Below are positions 38,026 through 46,630 of a stretch of 64,000 nt of DNA, piece after piece. The stretch's first letter is position 1. Every line of letters starts with the position of its first letter. The stretch is from Nocardiopsis sp. CNR-923 (lineage in GTDB: Bacteria; Actinomycetota; Actinomycetes; Streptosporangiales; Streptosporangiaceae). Both the position numbers and the translations under genes were made by a program. The notes beneath the pieces were generated by a model, which was given only the letters and a program-made list of their open reading frames with translations, was not told where the DNA came from and did no database searches. The DNA lies in NCBI RefSeq assembly GCF_001942255.1, contig NZ_MKKC01000109.1, positions 1 through 64,000 of the forward strand, written 5' to 3'.

Positions 38026-38421
38026 TCAGGCGGCCAGGGACATGACCTGGGCGCGGTGGGCGGGCGCGGGGGCCGCACCCGCCCGCCTGACGTCGCCCGG
38101 ACCGGCGCCGGTGCGCGGCGCGACCTGGTCCACGGTGCTGCGGTAGAGCTCGGCGAGGACGTCCGAGAGCCCCAGACCCAGGGACCGGTACACGGCGGCG
38201 AGCACCTCGGAGGAGGCCTCCTTACGGCCGCGCTCGATCTCCGACAGGTAGGGCAGGGAGACCTGCGCGTCCTCGGCGACCTCGCGCAGCGTCCGCCCCT
38301 GCTCGGTCCGGGTGCGCCGCAGCAGGTCGCCGATCAGATCGCGCATGAGCGGATCTCCGCGTACCTCGCGCGCGGGGCCGCGCCGGGCCTCGTCCAGGAG
38401 GCGAAGGACGGTCTCGGTCAT
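38026..38421 (-). CDS. popR: PopR/ClgR-type XRE regulator of clpP genes
   Basis: A 131-aa regulator with an XRE helix-turn-helix at about residues 30-85 ([39 protein letters not shown]), close in layout to actinomycete ClgR and PopR. The C-terminus is VMSLAA, ending in two alanines, as in PopR, whose terminal Ala-Ala is needed for ClpP1P2-dependent degradation. The gene is convergent with clpP3-clpP4. TCTGCC-N3-GGCAGA boxes precede both it and clpP3. This supports PopR over ClgR: an activator of clpP3P4, kept low by proteolysis. Confidence 0.85.
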   Translation of the reverse strand: MTETVLRLLDEARRGPAREVRGDPLMRDLIGDLLRRTRTEQGRTLREVAEDAQVSLPYLSEIERGRKEASSEVLAAVYRSLGLGLSDVLAELYRSTVDQVAPRTGAGPGDVRRAGAAPAPAHRAQVMSLAA

Positions 38422-38504
38422 CGGTGCCTCCTGCGGGCGTGCGGCGCTGGTCCGACTCCGAGCGTACGCCGCGCGCCCCCCGCCGTGGGAGAGGAGGGCC
38501 GGGC

Positions 38505-38521
38505 TTCTGCCGACGGCAGAA
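38505..38521 (-). promoter_or_regulatory. PopR box upstream of popR
   Basis: TTCTGCCGACGGCAGAA is a perfect 17-bp palindrome around a central A and contains TCTGCC-GAC-GGCAGA. It lies 84 bp upstream of the popR start and 118 bp before the divergent GlsB-type gene, so it could serve either promoter. Confidence 0.8.
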
Positions 38522-38638
38522 GGGCCACCCCACGCGGGTTCCAAAGTCGTGCCAAGGGTTTCCCCCGTCCGGCGTGTGGCCGGTGTCCGCGAGCAGACAC
38601 GGGGGAACGAGGCAAGGGCGTCGATCTGGGGAGGGACC

Positions 38639-38902
38639 GTGGAGATCACCGGAATCATCAGCGCACTCGTCGTCGGTCTGATCATCGGTGCGTTGGGTCG
38701 GCTCGTCGTGCCCGGCAAACAGCACCTGCCGATCTGGCTGACCCTGCTCCTGGGCATCGTGGCGGCCTTCGTGGGAGGGTTCCTCGCCACCCTGGTCTCG
38801 TCCATGTGGTGGTGGGTGCTGATCGTCCAGGTGCTGGTCGCCGCCGTCATCGTCTACATCGTCGACGGCATGTACGCGAGGAAGCCCAGGGGCGCCGACT
38901 GA
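38639..38902 (+). CDS. GlsB/YeaQ/YmgE-family stress membrane protein
   Basis: An 87-aa protein with three hydrophobic segments ([60 protein letters not shown]) and the family motif [10 protein letters not shown] after the first helix. A transglycosylase-associated/stress-induced small membrane protein family of unknown mechanism. GTG 38639 follows GGGGAGGGACC. The PopR box at 38505 lies in its upstream region, so it may belong to the same regulon; this is untested. Confidence 0.85.
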   Translation: MEITGIISALVVGLIIGALGRLVVPGKQHLPIWLTLLLGIVAAFVGGFLATLVSSMWWWVLIVQVLVAAVIVYIVDGMYARKPRGAD

Positions 38903-38928
38903 GCTGCGGCCCGGCCGACGCCAGTCCA

Positions 38929-38953
38929 GGCCACCGGTACGGAACCGGTGGCC
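38929..38953. terminator. hairpin terminator between convergent genes
   Basis: Perfect 10-bp stem GGCCACCGGT / ACCGGTGGCC with loop ACGGA, between the GlsB-type gene and the convergent EamA-type gene (18 bp from the stop of the latter). Confidence 0.7.
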
Positions 38954-38971
38954 TCGCCGTGCGCGACCCGT

Positions 38972-40009
38972 TCACCGCGGGCGCCGGTCCGGGGGCGCAC
39001 CCTCCTCGACCCCGGGGGCGTGCTCGGAGGAGGTCGTTTTCCCCATGCGGGGGGACCGGGGGTCCGGCGGCGACGAGTGGTCGACCGAGACCGAGGGACT
39101 GGTGTCCTCGGCCCGCTGGTGACCGCGTGCGGCGCCGGCCGGTGCGCTCCGGAGCGCGACGACCTGGGCGAGGGCCACCGCCGCCACCGCGATCAGCGCC
39201 CCGGTCAGCTGGACCGGGGTCAGGGCCTGGCCGAGAATCGCCCAACCGAGGACCGTCGCGGCCAGCGGGCTGCCGAAGGACAGGAAGGACACGGCCAACG
39301 CGGGCAGACGCTCGACACCCCGGAACCACAGGACGTACGCGAACAGGGCGCCGATCACACCCAGGTAGGCGAATCCGGCGAGGTTGGGGCCGGTGATCCG
39401 GTCGGGCAGCCCCTCCAGGGCGAGGGTGGCCGGGGCCAGCAGGAGTCCGGCGGCGGTCAACTGCCAACCGGTCATCGCCAGGACGCCCACCCCCTCGGGG
39501 CGTCCCCAGTGCTTGGTGAGGACGATCCCGGTCGCCATGGAGGCGGCGGCGGTGAGCCCGGCCAGGACGCCCCACGGTGTCAGGGCCGCCTCCGGTCCGA
39601 CGACGAGCAGACCGACCCCCACGACGCCCAGCACTCCGGTGAGCACATGGACCGGGCGGACGCGGTTGCCGAGGACGAACGCGGCCAGGACGAGCATAAT
39701 CATCGGCTGGACCGACATGACCAGGGCGGCGACACCGCCGGGCAGCAGGTAGGCGGCGACGAAGAGCAGGTAGAAGAAGGCGCCCATGTTGAGCGTGCCC
39801 AGCACCAGGGCGCGCCACCACCACACACCCCGCGGCAGGACCCGGCAGACGGCGAGCAGGATCAGCCCGGCGGGCAGGGCGCGCATGGCGGAGGCCAGCA
39901 GCGGGCGGTCGGGCGGCAGGAGTTCGGTGGTGACGATGTAGGTGCTGCCCCACACCACCGGGGCGATGAGCGTGATCAGGGAGTCGAGCGCGACGCGTCC
40001 GCGGGTCAT
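38972..40009 (-). CDS. EamA/DMT-family transporter
   Basis: A 345-aa permease with about ten membrane segments in two EamA repeats (IAPVVWGSTYIVTTELLPPD at the start; GVLAGLTAAASMATGIVLTK opens the second). A hydrophilic Ser/Pro-rich tail of about 50 residues follows the last helix. The family exports amino acids or metabolites; the substrate is unknown. ATG 40009 is preferred because MTRGRVALDS precedes the first helix directly; in-frame codons further upstream give only low-complexity sequence. Confidence 0.85.
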   Translation of the reverse strand: MTRGRVALDSLITLIAPVVWGSTYIVTTELLPPDRPLLASAMRALPAGLILLAVCRVLPRGVWWWRALVLGTLNMGAFFYLLFVAAYLLPGGVAALVMSVQPMIMLVLAAFVLGNRVRPVHVLTGVLGVVGVGLLVVGPEAALTPWGVLAGLTAAASMATGIVLTKHWGRPEGVGVLAMTGWQLTAAGLLLAPATLALEGLPDRITGPNLAGFAYLGVIGALFAYVLWFRGVERLPALAVSFLSFGSPLAATVLGWAILGQALTPVQLTGALIAVAAVALAQVVALRSAPAGAARGHQRAEDTSPSVSVDHSSPPDPRSPRMGKTTSSEHAPGVEEGAPPDRRPR

Positions 40010-40162
40010 CGAGGTTCTCCGTCTGGGGTGGTGGTGGACCGGAGGGGCTGCCCGTACCGCCCGTGGAACACGTGGCGGGCTCGCGCGGCCGTCCGGGAAT
40101 CCGGCGTCGATCTCCGCGCCGGACCGCGGGGGAGGCGCGGTCGCACGCCTCCCCCGCACGGG

Positions 40163-40851
40163 TCAGGGAACCAGGACCGACTTCCCGGCGGTGGTGCGCT
40201 CCTCCAGACCGGCGCGCACCTGGTCGACCCAGCCCGGCTTCGAGTAGTCGACGGCCGCCTCCGCGCCCAGGGAACGCACGAGGTCGAGCTTGGCCTCGCC
40301 TCGGGCCGCGCCGATCACGCGCGCCCCGCGTCGCGTGCCAGCTGGACGGCCAGGCTGCCCGCGCCGCCCGCGGCCGCCGCGACGAGGACCCATGCGCCGG
40401 CTTCGACCGGTGCGACCCGCACCAGCCGCATGGCCGTCGCGCCGTCGTGCAGGAGTGCCAGGGCGTGGACGGTGTCGAGGCCCTCGGGAATCCGGATGAG
40501 CCGTTCCTCGGGCACCGCCGCCCGCTCGGCGTACCCGTCCGTGGGGCTGTTCCGCTCGCCCCCGTCGTCGGCTCGGCCCGTCTCCGCGATGACCCGGCTC
40601 CCGACCCACGTGGGGTCGACGCCCTCCCCTACGGAGGACACGGTCCCACCTACGCCCGTGCCCGGGGTGTAGGGACGGGGGATCGGGAAGAAGTCCTGGC
40701 CCCAGCCCTTGCGGATGAGGGTGTCGATGAAGAGGACGTCGGCCGCGGCCACGTCGACCACGACCTCGCCCGGACCCGCGACGGGGTCGGGGACCTCCTC
40801 TGCCACCGGTTTCTCGGGGCCGCCGAAGTCCCTGACGCGAACCGCACGCAT
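40163..40851 (-). pseudogene. zinc-type alcohol dehydrogenase / quinone oxidoreductase with internal deletion
   Basis: MDR-superfamily reductase. The N-terminal GroES-like domain (MRAVRVRDFGGPEKPVAEEV) and the Rossmann start (VLVAAAAGGAGSLAVQLARD) are in one frame. After a one-base loss near 40322 it continues ARVIGAARGEAKLDLVRSLG and AAVDYSKPGWVDQVR, then jumps to GLEERTTAGKSVLVP, which is the usual C-terminal end. About 90 residues expected between these parts are missing without a further frame change. The product would be 229 aa instead of about 320, so it is probably inactive. Divergent from the TetR gene at 41014. Confidence 0.75.
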
Positions 40852-40989
40852 GACCATCGCTCCTCACGATCGAACCGCCGCCACCGCCTTTCGGGGTGCG
40901 AGGGAACCAGCGTCCTATCTCAACAAAGGTTGAGGTCAACTGCCGGGGAATTCCGGGTTCTCCCGAGGCGCGTCCGGGTGGCGCGAATA

Positions 40990-41010
40990 AAAATATGTCA
41001 TTAATATTTT
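40990..41010. promoter_or_regulatory. A/T-rich inverted repeat upstream of TetR
   Basis: AAAATAT-GTCATTA-ATATTTT, a perfect 7+7+7 repeat ending 3 bp before the TetR start. It is strikingly A/T-rich for this genome. A protein bound here would block the TetR promoter or translation start, so autoregulation is likely. It is about 140 bp from the start of the quinone reductase remnant. Confidence 0.55.
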
Positions 41011-41013
41011 CTT

Positions 41014-41640
41014 ATGGCACGAACGGCGGATCACGGGGCACGGCGGCGGCAGGTGGCCGAGGCGCTCATGCGCACGGTGGCAGAGCGCGGGCTGGCCAGG
41101 ACCACCCTCGCGGACGTCGCCGACGAGGCGGGCGTCTCCGTGGGACTGGTGCAGCGCTACTTCCGCGCCAAGTCCGACCTCCTGCGGTTCGGCGTCGAGC
41201 ACATGTACCGGCGCGCGGGGGAGCGCTTCCAGGCGGTCGACATGAGCGGCGCCTTCCACGACCGGGTGTACCGCTTCGCCGAGACCCTCCTCCCGCTGGA
41301 CGACGAGCGCCGCGTGGAGCTGACCGTCTGGCTGGAGTTCCTGCCCGCCACCCTGACCGATCCGGAGATGGCGCGCCTGCACCAGGACACCACCCGGGCC
41401 CTCGTCGACGCGATCACGCACGGGTTCGAGGACGCCGTGCGCGACGGGGACCTCCCCGAGGGGACCGACCCGCGCGGCGAGGCCACCCGGCTCGTCGCCT
41501 TCGTCGACGGACTGACCCTGCACCACCTCGTCACCACGCGGGAGTTCCCCGAGGAGGAGATCCGAGCATCCCTCCGCGCCTACCTCGACCGGCTCCGCAC
41601 GGCCCCTGGGAGTCCGCGGCCATCCGATCGAGCACCGTGA
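41014..41640 (+). CDS. TetR-family transcriptional regulator
   Basis: A 208-aa TetR with the HTH at residues 10-55 (VAEALMRTVAERGLARTTLA, DEAGVSVGLVQRYFRAKSDL). The C-terminal domain (ELTVWLEFLPATLTDPEMAR, LVAFVDGLTLHHLVTTREFP) resembles the BetI/AcrR_C6 group. ATG 41014 directly follows the repeat at 40990-41010, leaving no room for a classical Shine-Dalgarno site, so a leaderless mRNA is possible. The probable target, the divergent quinone reductase, is decayed. Confidence 0.85.
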   Translation: MARTADHGARRRQVAEALMRTVAERGLARTTLADVADEAGVSVGLVQRYFRAKSDLLRFGVEHMYRRAGERFQAVDMSGAFHDRVYRFAETLLPLDDERRVELTVWLEFLPATLTDPEMARLHQDTTRALVDAITHGFEDAVRDGDLPEGTDPRGEATRLVAFVDGLTLHHLVTTREFPEEEIRASLRAYLDRLRTAPGSPRPSDRAP

Positions 41641-41651
41641 AGGCGGTCCCC

Positions 41652-42032
41652 ATGACCCGCTCCGACCAACGGACACCGACGACCGAACGGACCCCGGGGG
41701 CGCAGCGGCCGGGCGCGCGGCTTCCGCTGCTCGACGTCCTGCGCGGCATCGCGATCCTGGGCACCCTCGGCACCAACGTGTGGCTCTTCACCGCGCGCGG
41801 CGGCGAAGGCGTCATGCTCTACGGGACAGACGTGCTCAGCCCCCTGGGCGCCTTCCTGACCGACCCGTCGGCCGCCGGACTGGCCCAGGGCGTGTTCCTG
41901 CTGTTCACCAACGGCACGTTCCTGTCCCTGCTCACCCTGCTGTTCGGAGTCGGCCTCGCCGTCCAGTTCCGGTCCGCGTCCCGGCGCGGCGGCCGGTGGC
42001 CGGGCCCCTACACGTGGCGCTGGGGTTACGTG
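41652..42032 (+). pseudogene. DUF418-type membrane protein, C-terminally truncated
   Basis: N-terminal third of a DUF418 family protein (normally about 350-400 aa, many membrane helices): RLPLLDVLRGIAILGTLGTN, FLLFTNGTFLSLLTLLFGVG and GPYTWRWGYVF are diagnostic. At about 42032 the sequence switches to the antisense of a HAD-type gene, and the frame ends at 42113 with unrelated residues. The cut coincides with loss of the HAD gene's 3' half. Starts 12 bp after the TetR gene. Confidence 0.8.
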
Positions 42033-42394
42033 TTCCCGGCTGAGGCTGTTGGACAGCACCGCGGTTTTGATCCCGGCCGCGCGTGCTTGCCGTGCGGCTT
42101 GAGCATCTGGTAGGCGGGGAAGGCGTCGTGGAGGTAGCGGGCCGTCAGGTCGTCGGGGGCGACCCCGATCAGGGCGGCGAACCCTTTGTTCCAGTCGGTC
42201 TGGGTGATGTGGCCGAGTTCGAGCCGTTGGAAGAGTTCCTGACCGCGTGGGTTGGCCCACGCGCGTAGGAAGGTTCCCCGGGTGAGCCTCTCGCGGTCCT
42301 CGAATGAGGAGATGACCTCGACCATGTTGAAGGTCAGGACGCCGAAGAAGTCGAAGATCACGCCACCGTGCTTGGTCACTGTGGTCGTCGCCAT
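42033..42394 (-). pseudogene. HAD-family hydrolase, N-terminal fragment
   Basis: Starts MATTTVTKHGGVIFDFFGVL with the HAD motif I region (FDFFGVLTF), then a cap-like helical part (AWANPRGQELFQRLELGHIT, QTDWNKGFAALIGVAPDDLT). After a one-base shift near 42070 it reads ARQARAAGIKTAVLSNSLSR, which is motif II, and is then cut at about 42032. Motif III/IV residues are missing, so it cannot be active. Probably a relic of the rearrangement that also truncated the DUF418 gene. Confidence 0.75.
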
Positions 42395-42625
42395 CCCGCA
42401 AGCCCACGGGGACGCCCGTATTCACAGGCGCGGGCCACGGACATCCGGCTCCACGACCTGAGGCACACGTGGGCGACCTTGGCTCCCAGGGCTGGGGTAT
42501 CCGTGAAGGTGGTTCAGGAGAGGTTGGGCCACGCCAACCCGTCCATCACGATGAACATCTACGCTCACGCGCTCCCGGGGATGCAGGCCCGTGCTGCTGA
42601 GCAGGTGGCATCCCTCTTCGGGTGA
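42395..42625 (+). pseudogene. tyrosine integrase, C-terminal remnant next to tRNA-Leu
   Basis: Reads ATDIRLHDLRHTWATLAPRA, then VVQERLGHANPSITMNIYAH and a tail ending SLFG with stop at 42625. This contains the second catalytic Arg (HDLRHT), LGH and the nucleophilic Tyr of phage-type integrases. The N-terminal DNA-binding and first-arginine regions are gone. It ends 71 bp from the 3' end of tRNA-Leu, as expected for an element integrated at that tRNA. Confidence 0.8.
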
Positions 42626-42661
42626 TCCACCTCGGTTGCACCCTCCGTTGCAACCCGGGCA

Positions 42662-42687
42662 TGAAAAAAGGCCCTGTCACCAGGGCC
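42662..42687 (-). terminator. rho-independent terminator of tRNA-Leu
   Basis: On the minus strand GGCCCTG-GTGA-CAGGGCC followed by TTTTTT (42664-42669): a 7-bp stem, 4-nt loop and six U residues, 9 nt past the tRNA 3' end. One of the few terminators in the window with a true U tract. Confidence 0.85.
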
Positions 42688-42695
42688 TTCGCTTG

Positions 42696-42780
42696 TGTCC
42701 GAGGGGGGACTTGAACCCCCACAGCCTTAACGGCCACTAGCACCTCAAGCTAGCGCGTCTACCTATTCCGCCACCCGGAC
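42696..42780 (-). tRNA. tRNA-Leu (GAG)
   Basis: 85-nt class II tRNA. The acceptor stem GTCCGGG pairs with CTCGGAC (one G-U). The anticodon arm is CTAGC-TTGAGGT-GCTAG with anticodon GAG. There is a long variable arm and a T-arm GGGGG-TTCAAGT-CCCCC; discriminator A, CCA not encoded. An integrase remnant lies directly downstream of its 3' end, marking it as an integration site. Confidence 0.95.
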
Positions 42781-42924
42781 TGGGCTGGACGCGGCGCTTC
42801 CCGCGCCGGACAGGTCAACCATAGCAAAGGTCGGAAGTGCCGCGAACCAGTTTTCGGGCGGGGGGTCGGCGTGGCATCGTCGGGGGAAACGCAGGAGCCC
42901 AAGTGGCTGGACGGGAGTTGCGAG

Positions 42925-44247
42925 ATGGCGGAGCCGGAGAACGCGTTGAGCGCGGCAGAGGTCGAGGTCGTCGACCTGTGCAGGGAGCTCATCGAGATCG
43001 ACACGTCCAACTACGGCGACCATTCGGGGCCCGGAGAGCGCAAGGCCGCCGAGTACGTCGCGGGCAAGCTCGACGAGGTCGGCGTCGAGTCCCGGATCTA
43101 CGAGAAGCACCCTGGCCGCAGCAATGTCGTGGCGCGGATCGCGGGCGAGGACTCCAGCCGGGCCCCGCTGCTGGTCCACGGCCACCTGGACGTCGTCCCC
43201 GCGGCGCCCGACGACTGGACCCGCCACCCCTTCGCCGGGGAGATCGCCGACGGCTGCGTCTGGGGTCGCGGCGCCGTCGACATGAAGAACATGAACGCGA
43301 TGGTCCTCGCCATGCTGAGGCAGCGCCTGCGCGAGGGCCGCCGCCCCCCGCGCGACATCGTGCTGGCCTTCCTCGCCGACGAGGAGGCCGGGGGTACCTG
43401 GGGCGCCCAGTACCTGGTCGCCGAGCACCCCGAGCTGTTCGCCGACTGCGACTCCGCGATCAGCGAGGTCGGCGGCTTCTCCTTCACCGTGCGCGACGAC
43501 CGACGCCTCTACCTGGTGGAGACCGCGGAGAAGGGCATCGCCTGGATGAAGCTGACCGCGCGCGGCACCGCCGGGCACGGTTCGATGGTCAACGCCGACA
43601 ACGCGGTCACCGAACTGGCCGCGGCCGTCGCCCGCCTGGGCGAGCACGAGTTCCCCGTCCAGCTCACCCCCACCGTCCGGACCTTCCTGGAGGAGATCTG
43701 CGAGGAGTTCGGGATCCCCTTCGACGAACGCGACGTGGACGCCACGGTGGCCCGCCTCGGCCCGATCGCCCGCATGATCGGGGCCACCCTGCGCAACACC
43801 CTCAACCCCACGGTGCTCGGCGGCGGCTACAAGGCCAACGTCATCCCCGGTGAGGCGACGGCGCAGGTGGACGGCCGCTTCCTGCCGGGAACGGAGGACG
43901 AGTACTTCGCGACGATCGACCGCCTTCTCGGCCCCAAGGTCAGTCGCGAGTTCATCCACCACCTCCCCGCGGTCGAGACCTCCTTCGACGGCGGTCTGGT
44001 CAGCGCGATGTCGGCGTCCCTCCTGGCCGAGGACCCCGGGGCGAAGGCGGTGCCGTACTGCCTGTCGGGCGGCACCGACGCCAAGAGTTTCTCCCGCCTG
44101 GGCGTGCGCAACTACGGCTTCTCCCCCCTGCGGCTTCCTCCGGAGCTGGACTTCGCCGGGATGTTCCACGGGGTCGACGAGCGTGTCCCGATCGACGGGC
44201 TTCGGTTCGGTGTGCGTGTGCTCGACAGGTTCGTCGGACTGAGCTGA
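42925..44247 (+). CDS. M20/M28-type dipeptidase or deacylase
   Basis: A 440-aa zinc peptidase of the M20 family. Metal ligands are visible in LLVHGHLDVVPAAPDDW (H-x-D), GRGAVDMKNMN (Asp), FLADEEAGG (Glu-Glu) and the late FHGVDERVPIDGL (His). The dimerisation domain contains GTAGHGSMVNADNAV. Cytoplasmic, hydrolysing small peptides or N-acyl amino acids; substrate unknown. ATG 42925 with GGGAG 9 nt upstream is preferred. An in-frame GTG at 42871 would add 18 residues. Confidence 0.9.
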   Translation: MAEPENALSAAEVEVVDLCRELIEIDTSNYGDHSGPGERKAAEYVAGKLDEVGVESRIYEKHPGRSNVVARIAGEDSSRAPLLVHGHLDVVPAAPDDWTRHPFAGEIADGCVWGRGAVDMKNMNAMVLAMLRQRLREGRRPPRDIVLAFLADEEAGGTWGAQYLVAEHPELFADCDSAISEVGGFSFTVRDDRRLYLVETAEKGIAWMKLTARGTAGHGSMVNADNAVTELAAAVARLGEHEFPVQLTPTVRTFLEEICEEFGIPFDERDVDATVARLGPIARMIGATLRNTLNPTVLGGGYKANVIPGEATAQVDGRFLPGTEDEYFATIDRLLGPKVSREFIHHLPAVETSFDGGLVSAMSASLLAEDPGAKAVPYCLSGGTDAKSFSRLGVRNYGFSPLRLPPELDFAGMFHGVDERVPIDGLRFGVRVLDRFVGLS

Positions 44248-44476
44248 GCCCGTCCCGATATGCGCTGCCCTGCCAGTCCAGATCGGTCGAGAAGTTCTCG
44301 CTGTCCTTCGCGATCGTGCCCATGTTCACTCAACGTGATGCTACGGTGGCTTTCAGTTCGACGATGTCGTGGTTCCTCGTACGCGTCAGCGTGCGCCGCG
44401 AACTCGGCACCGCCGTGCGACCGCGGTAGAACCGCCGCACGGGACCGTCCAGTGACAGTGAGATAAGGGGGCATCC

Positions 44477-45490
44477 ATGGTGCTCGCGGGACGAGGGTGG
44501 CTGGTGTCGACCAGTCGCGCTGCCCGTGACACCCGGGGCACCTGGGTTCGACTGTTGCTCCTGTCCGGCATCGCCGCCGTCGCCTGGCTCGCCGGGGCCT
44601 TCGGTGCCGCCCACGCGGACACCTCGCCCGAGACCGGCGGCCTGGTCAGCCGTGTCATGGGAGCCGGGGACGCGGCCGAGCACACCGTCCGGGCGGCGGG
44701 CCCGCGTGAGCCCGTACTCACCGGCGCCGCCGCCCGGGCCGCGTCGACCACCTCGGCGCTGGCCGACACCGTCGTCCCCCAGGCCGCCGCGTTTCCCGCA
44801 CACGCCCTGGACGACACCGGTCTCACCGAGGCGCTCGACGACACCGCCGCCGGTGCCGCCACCCACCGCGTGGTCGGCGACACCGCCCGCACCGTCGACG
44901 GCACGGCGCGCGGCGCCGGGGACCTCGTCTCCGGCGTCGCCCGTGCGGGCCGCGGGGTGGTGGAGTCCACCGACGACTCCCTGCGCGAGGGCGGACTGGT
45001 GGACACCGTCACCGAGGGCCTCGCCGACACCGCCGACGCCGGTGTCGGCGACTCCGTCCGCCGCACCGTCTTCGTCGACCCGCCAGTCCTCGGCGCAGAA
45101 GGCGAACCCGCCACTGTCTCCGAGGGCTCCCGGCACGTCGCCCCGGACGCCGCGCGCGACCGGGACGAGGACCCGGCCGCCGACTCCGGCGCCGCCGCGC
45201 CCGCAGTCTCACCCGAGACCGTGTGGCACGCGGCCGCGACGCCGAACTCCGGCGAGGAGACCGGCGACGACGCGTCCGCCGATCGCGTCCACCTCATCGC
45301 CGGTGGCGCGCCGCACTCGGCCGGAACGGACGCCACCGGTGCGTCCGCGCCGTCCTTCCCGACACCCGGCGCCGCCGGGTTCCTCATGGCCAGGGCCGTG
45401 CACACCGCGCCCCAGGCCCAGCGGTCGCCCTTCCCGGCGACCCCACCCTGGTCGTCCGCGACGCCGCGGAGACCCCTCCTACTCCCCTGA
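44477..45490 (+). CDS. alanine-rich secreted protein preceding chaplin genes
   Basis: A 337-aa protein with an N-terminal hydrophobic signal or anchor at about residues 24-47 (WVRLLLLSGIAAVAWLAGAF then AAHA), followed by a low-complexity Ala/Asp/Thr/Val-rich body. Short repeated units such as ALDDTGLTEALDDTAAG and ADTADAGVG occur. No catalytic motif or cell-wall anchor is recognised. It is upstream of two chaplin genes on the same strand, so a role in the hydrophobic surface layer is plausible but unproven. Shine-Dalgarno AAGGGGG. Confidence 0.7.
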   Translation: MVLAGRGWLVSTSRAARDTRGTWVRLLLLSGIAAVAWLAGAFGAAHADTSPETGGLVSRVMGAGDAAEHTVRAAGPREPVLTGAAARAASTTSALADTVVPQAAAFPAHALDDTGLTEALDDTAAGAATHRVVGDTARTVDGTARGAGDLVSGVARAGRGVVESTDDSLREGGLVDTVTEGLADTADAGVGDSVRRTVFVDPPVLGAEGEPATVSEGSRHVAPDAARDRDEDPAADSGAAAPAVSPETVWHAAATPNSGEETGDDASADRVHLIAGGAPHSAGTDATGASAPSFPTPGAAGFLMARAVHTAPQAQRSPFPATPPWSSATPRRPLLLP

Positions 45491-45646
45491 CTAGCCGCGT
45501 CTCGCGACCGCGGCCGGTCCGCGCGCCCAGCGCGCGACAGCCCACCGTCCCGGTGGGCGTATTCTCCCTCGGCTGATCCAGCCGGGAGTCACCGTCCGTG
45601 GTCACACGAGCCGCAGAAGCCTTCCTCGTTGACCCAAGGACACATG

Positions 45647-46311
45647 ATGACCCACGCAACATCCAGCCGGATCCTCGCGCTCATGGCCGCCGGACTCCTC
45701 ACCGCTGCCGGGACCGCCCACGCCGACACCGCGACCAGCGGCAACGGATCCATCGGCGGCGGCAACCAGATCGGGGCCGACGTCGACGCCCCCGTCAACG
45801 TCTGCGGCAACTCGGTCGCCTTGCTCGGGGCGGCCGGAGCCCAGTGCGTCGACGGGAAGGCGGGAGTCGGCGGCTCCGAGCGGACGCAGACCGACCGCCG
45901 GTCGCAGCACGACGTCTACGCCGGCTACTACGACGACGAGCGCCCGGACGGTCGCCCCGGTGAGGAGAACCCGGACGGTTGCCCCGGTGACGGCGCCCGG
46001 ACGAGAGCGAGGACCCCAGGGAGGGCGCCCCGGACCACGGCGGGACTCCGGAGGAGGGCCCGTCCCCGACGCCCGGTGACGACGAGTCCCCGGCTCCCAC
46101 CGAGGAGAACCGCGGGGAGACGCCAGGTGAGGTGGGCGTGCCGCCGCAGGAGCGGGCCGGGTCGCCCGGCTCTTCCGCCGCCGACCCGCAGCTTGCCGTC
46201 ACCGGAGGCGACGGCACCGGGGTGCTCTGGATGGTCGCCGCCGCCCTCGCCGCCGCCGCCGTGGGGGCCGGACTGATCCTCCTCGGCCTCCACCGGCGCG
46301 CCCGCGCCTGA
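45647..46311 (+). CDS. long chaplin with LAVTG sortase signal, one frameshift
   Basis: Signal peptide MTHATSSRILALMAAGLLTA, cleaved after AHA, then one chaplin domain (DTATSGNGSIGGGNQIGADV with VCGNSVALLGAAGAQC, both cysteines present). A Pro/Glu/Gly-rich spacer follows. Near 45993 the frame shifts; one added base gives PAPTEENRGETPGEVG, QLAVTGGDGTG, a membrane helix and HRRARA, ending at 46311. LAxTG is the class E sortase signal of long chaplins (ChpA-C type), so the repaired 221-aa product would be wall-anchored. ATG 45647 follows AAGGA by 6 nt. Confidence 0.85.
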
Positions 46312-46630
46312 TCGGCCGCCCGGGCCGTCACCGGCCCGGGGGTTGACGCGAGTCCCGCAGCACCGGCCGCAGCCGAGGTCGCGGGGTTCACGTCAGCCGC
46401 CGCTCAACCAGAGCGGAGCTGATCGACGGAGCGCGCGCGTTCGCCCGCATCCAGCGGAGACGGACCGCGGCGCGCTCTCCAAGCCCGGCAGACACGCACC
46501 GCCCAGGTGCGCGCCCGACCGGATGATCCCCGGCCTTGGCCGAGGTGCCCCGCCCCATCCAGGGGCGCGGAACGGCCCGTGGCCCAAGCACGACACCTTC
46601 TCAACTCGTATTTCCGAAAGGACTTCCCAC
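46312..46630. promoter_or_regulatory. leader region of the multi-domain chaplin gene
   Basis: 319 bp without a gene. It begins with GGGGGTTGACGC at about 46338-46349 (possible -35 TTGACG) and ends with GAAAGGAC 7 nt before the ATG at 46631. No clear -10 or hairpin was recognised. Confidence 0.35.
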
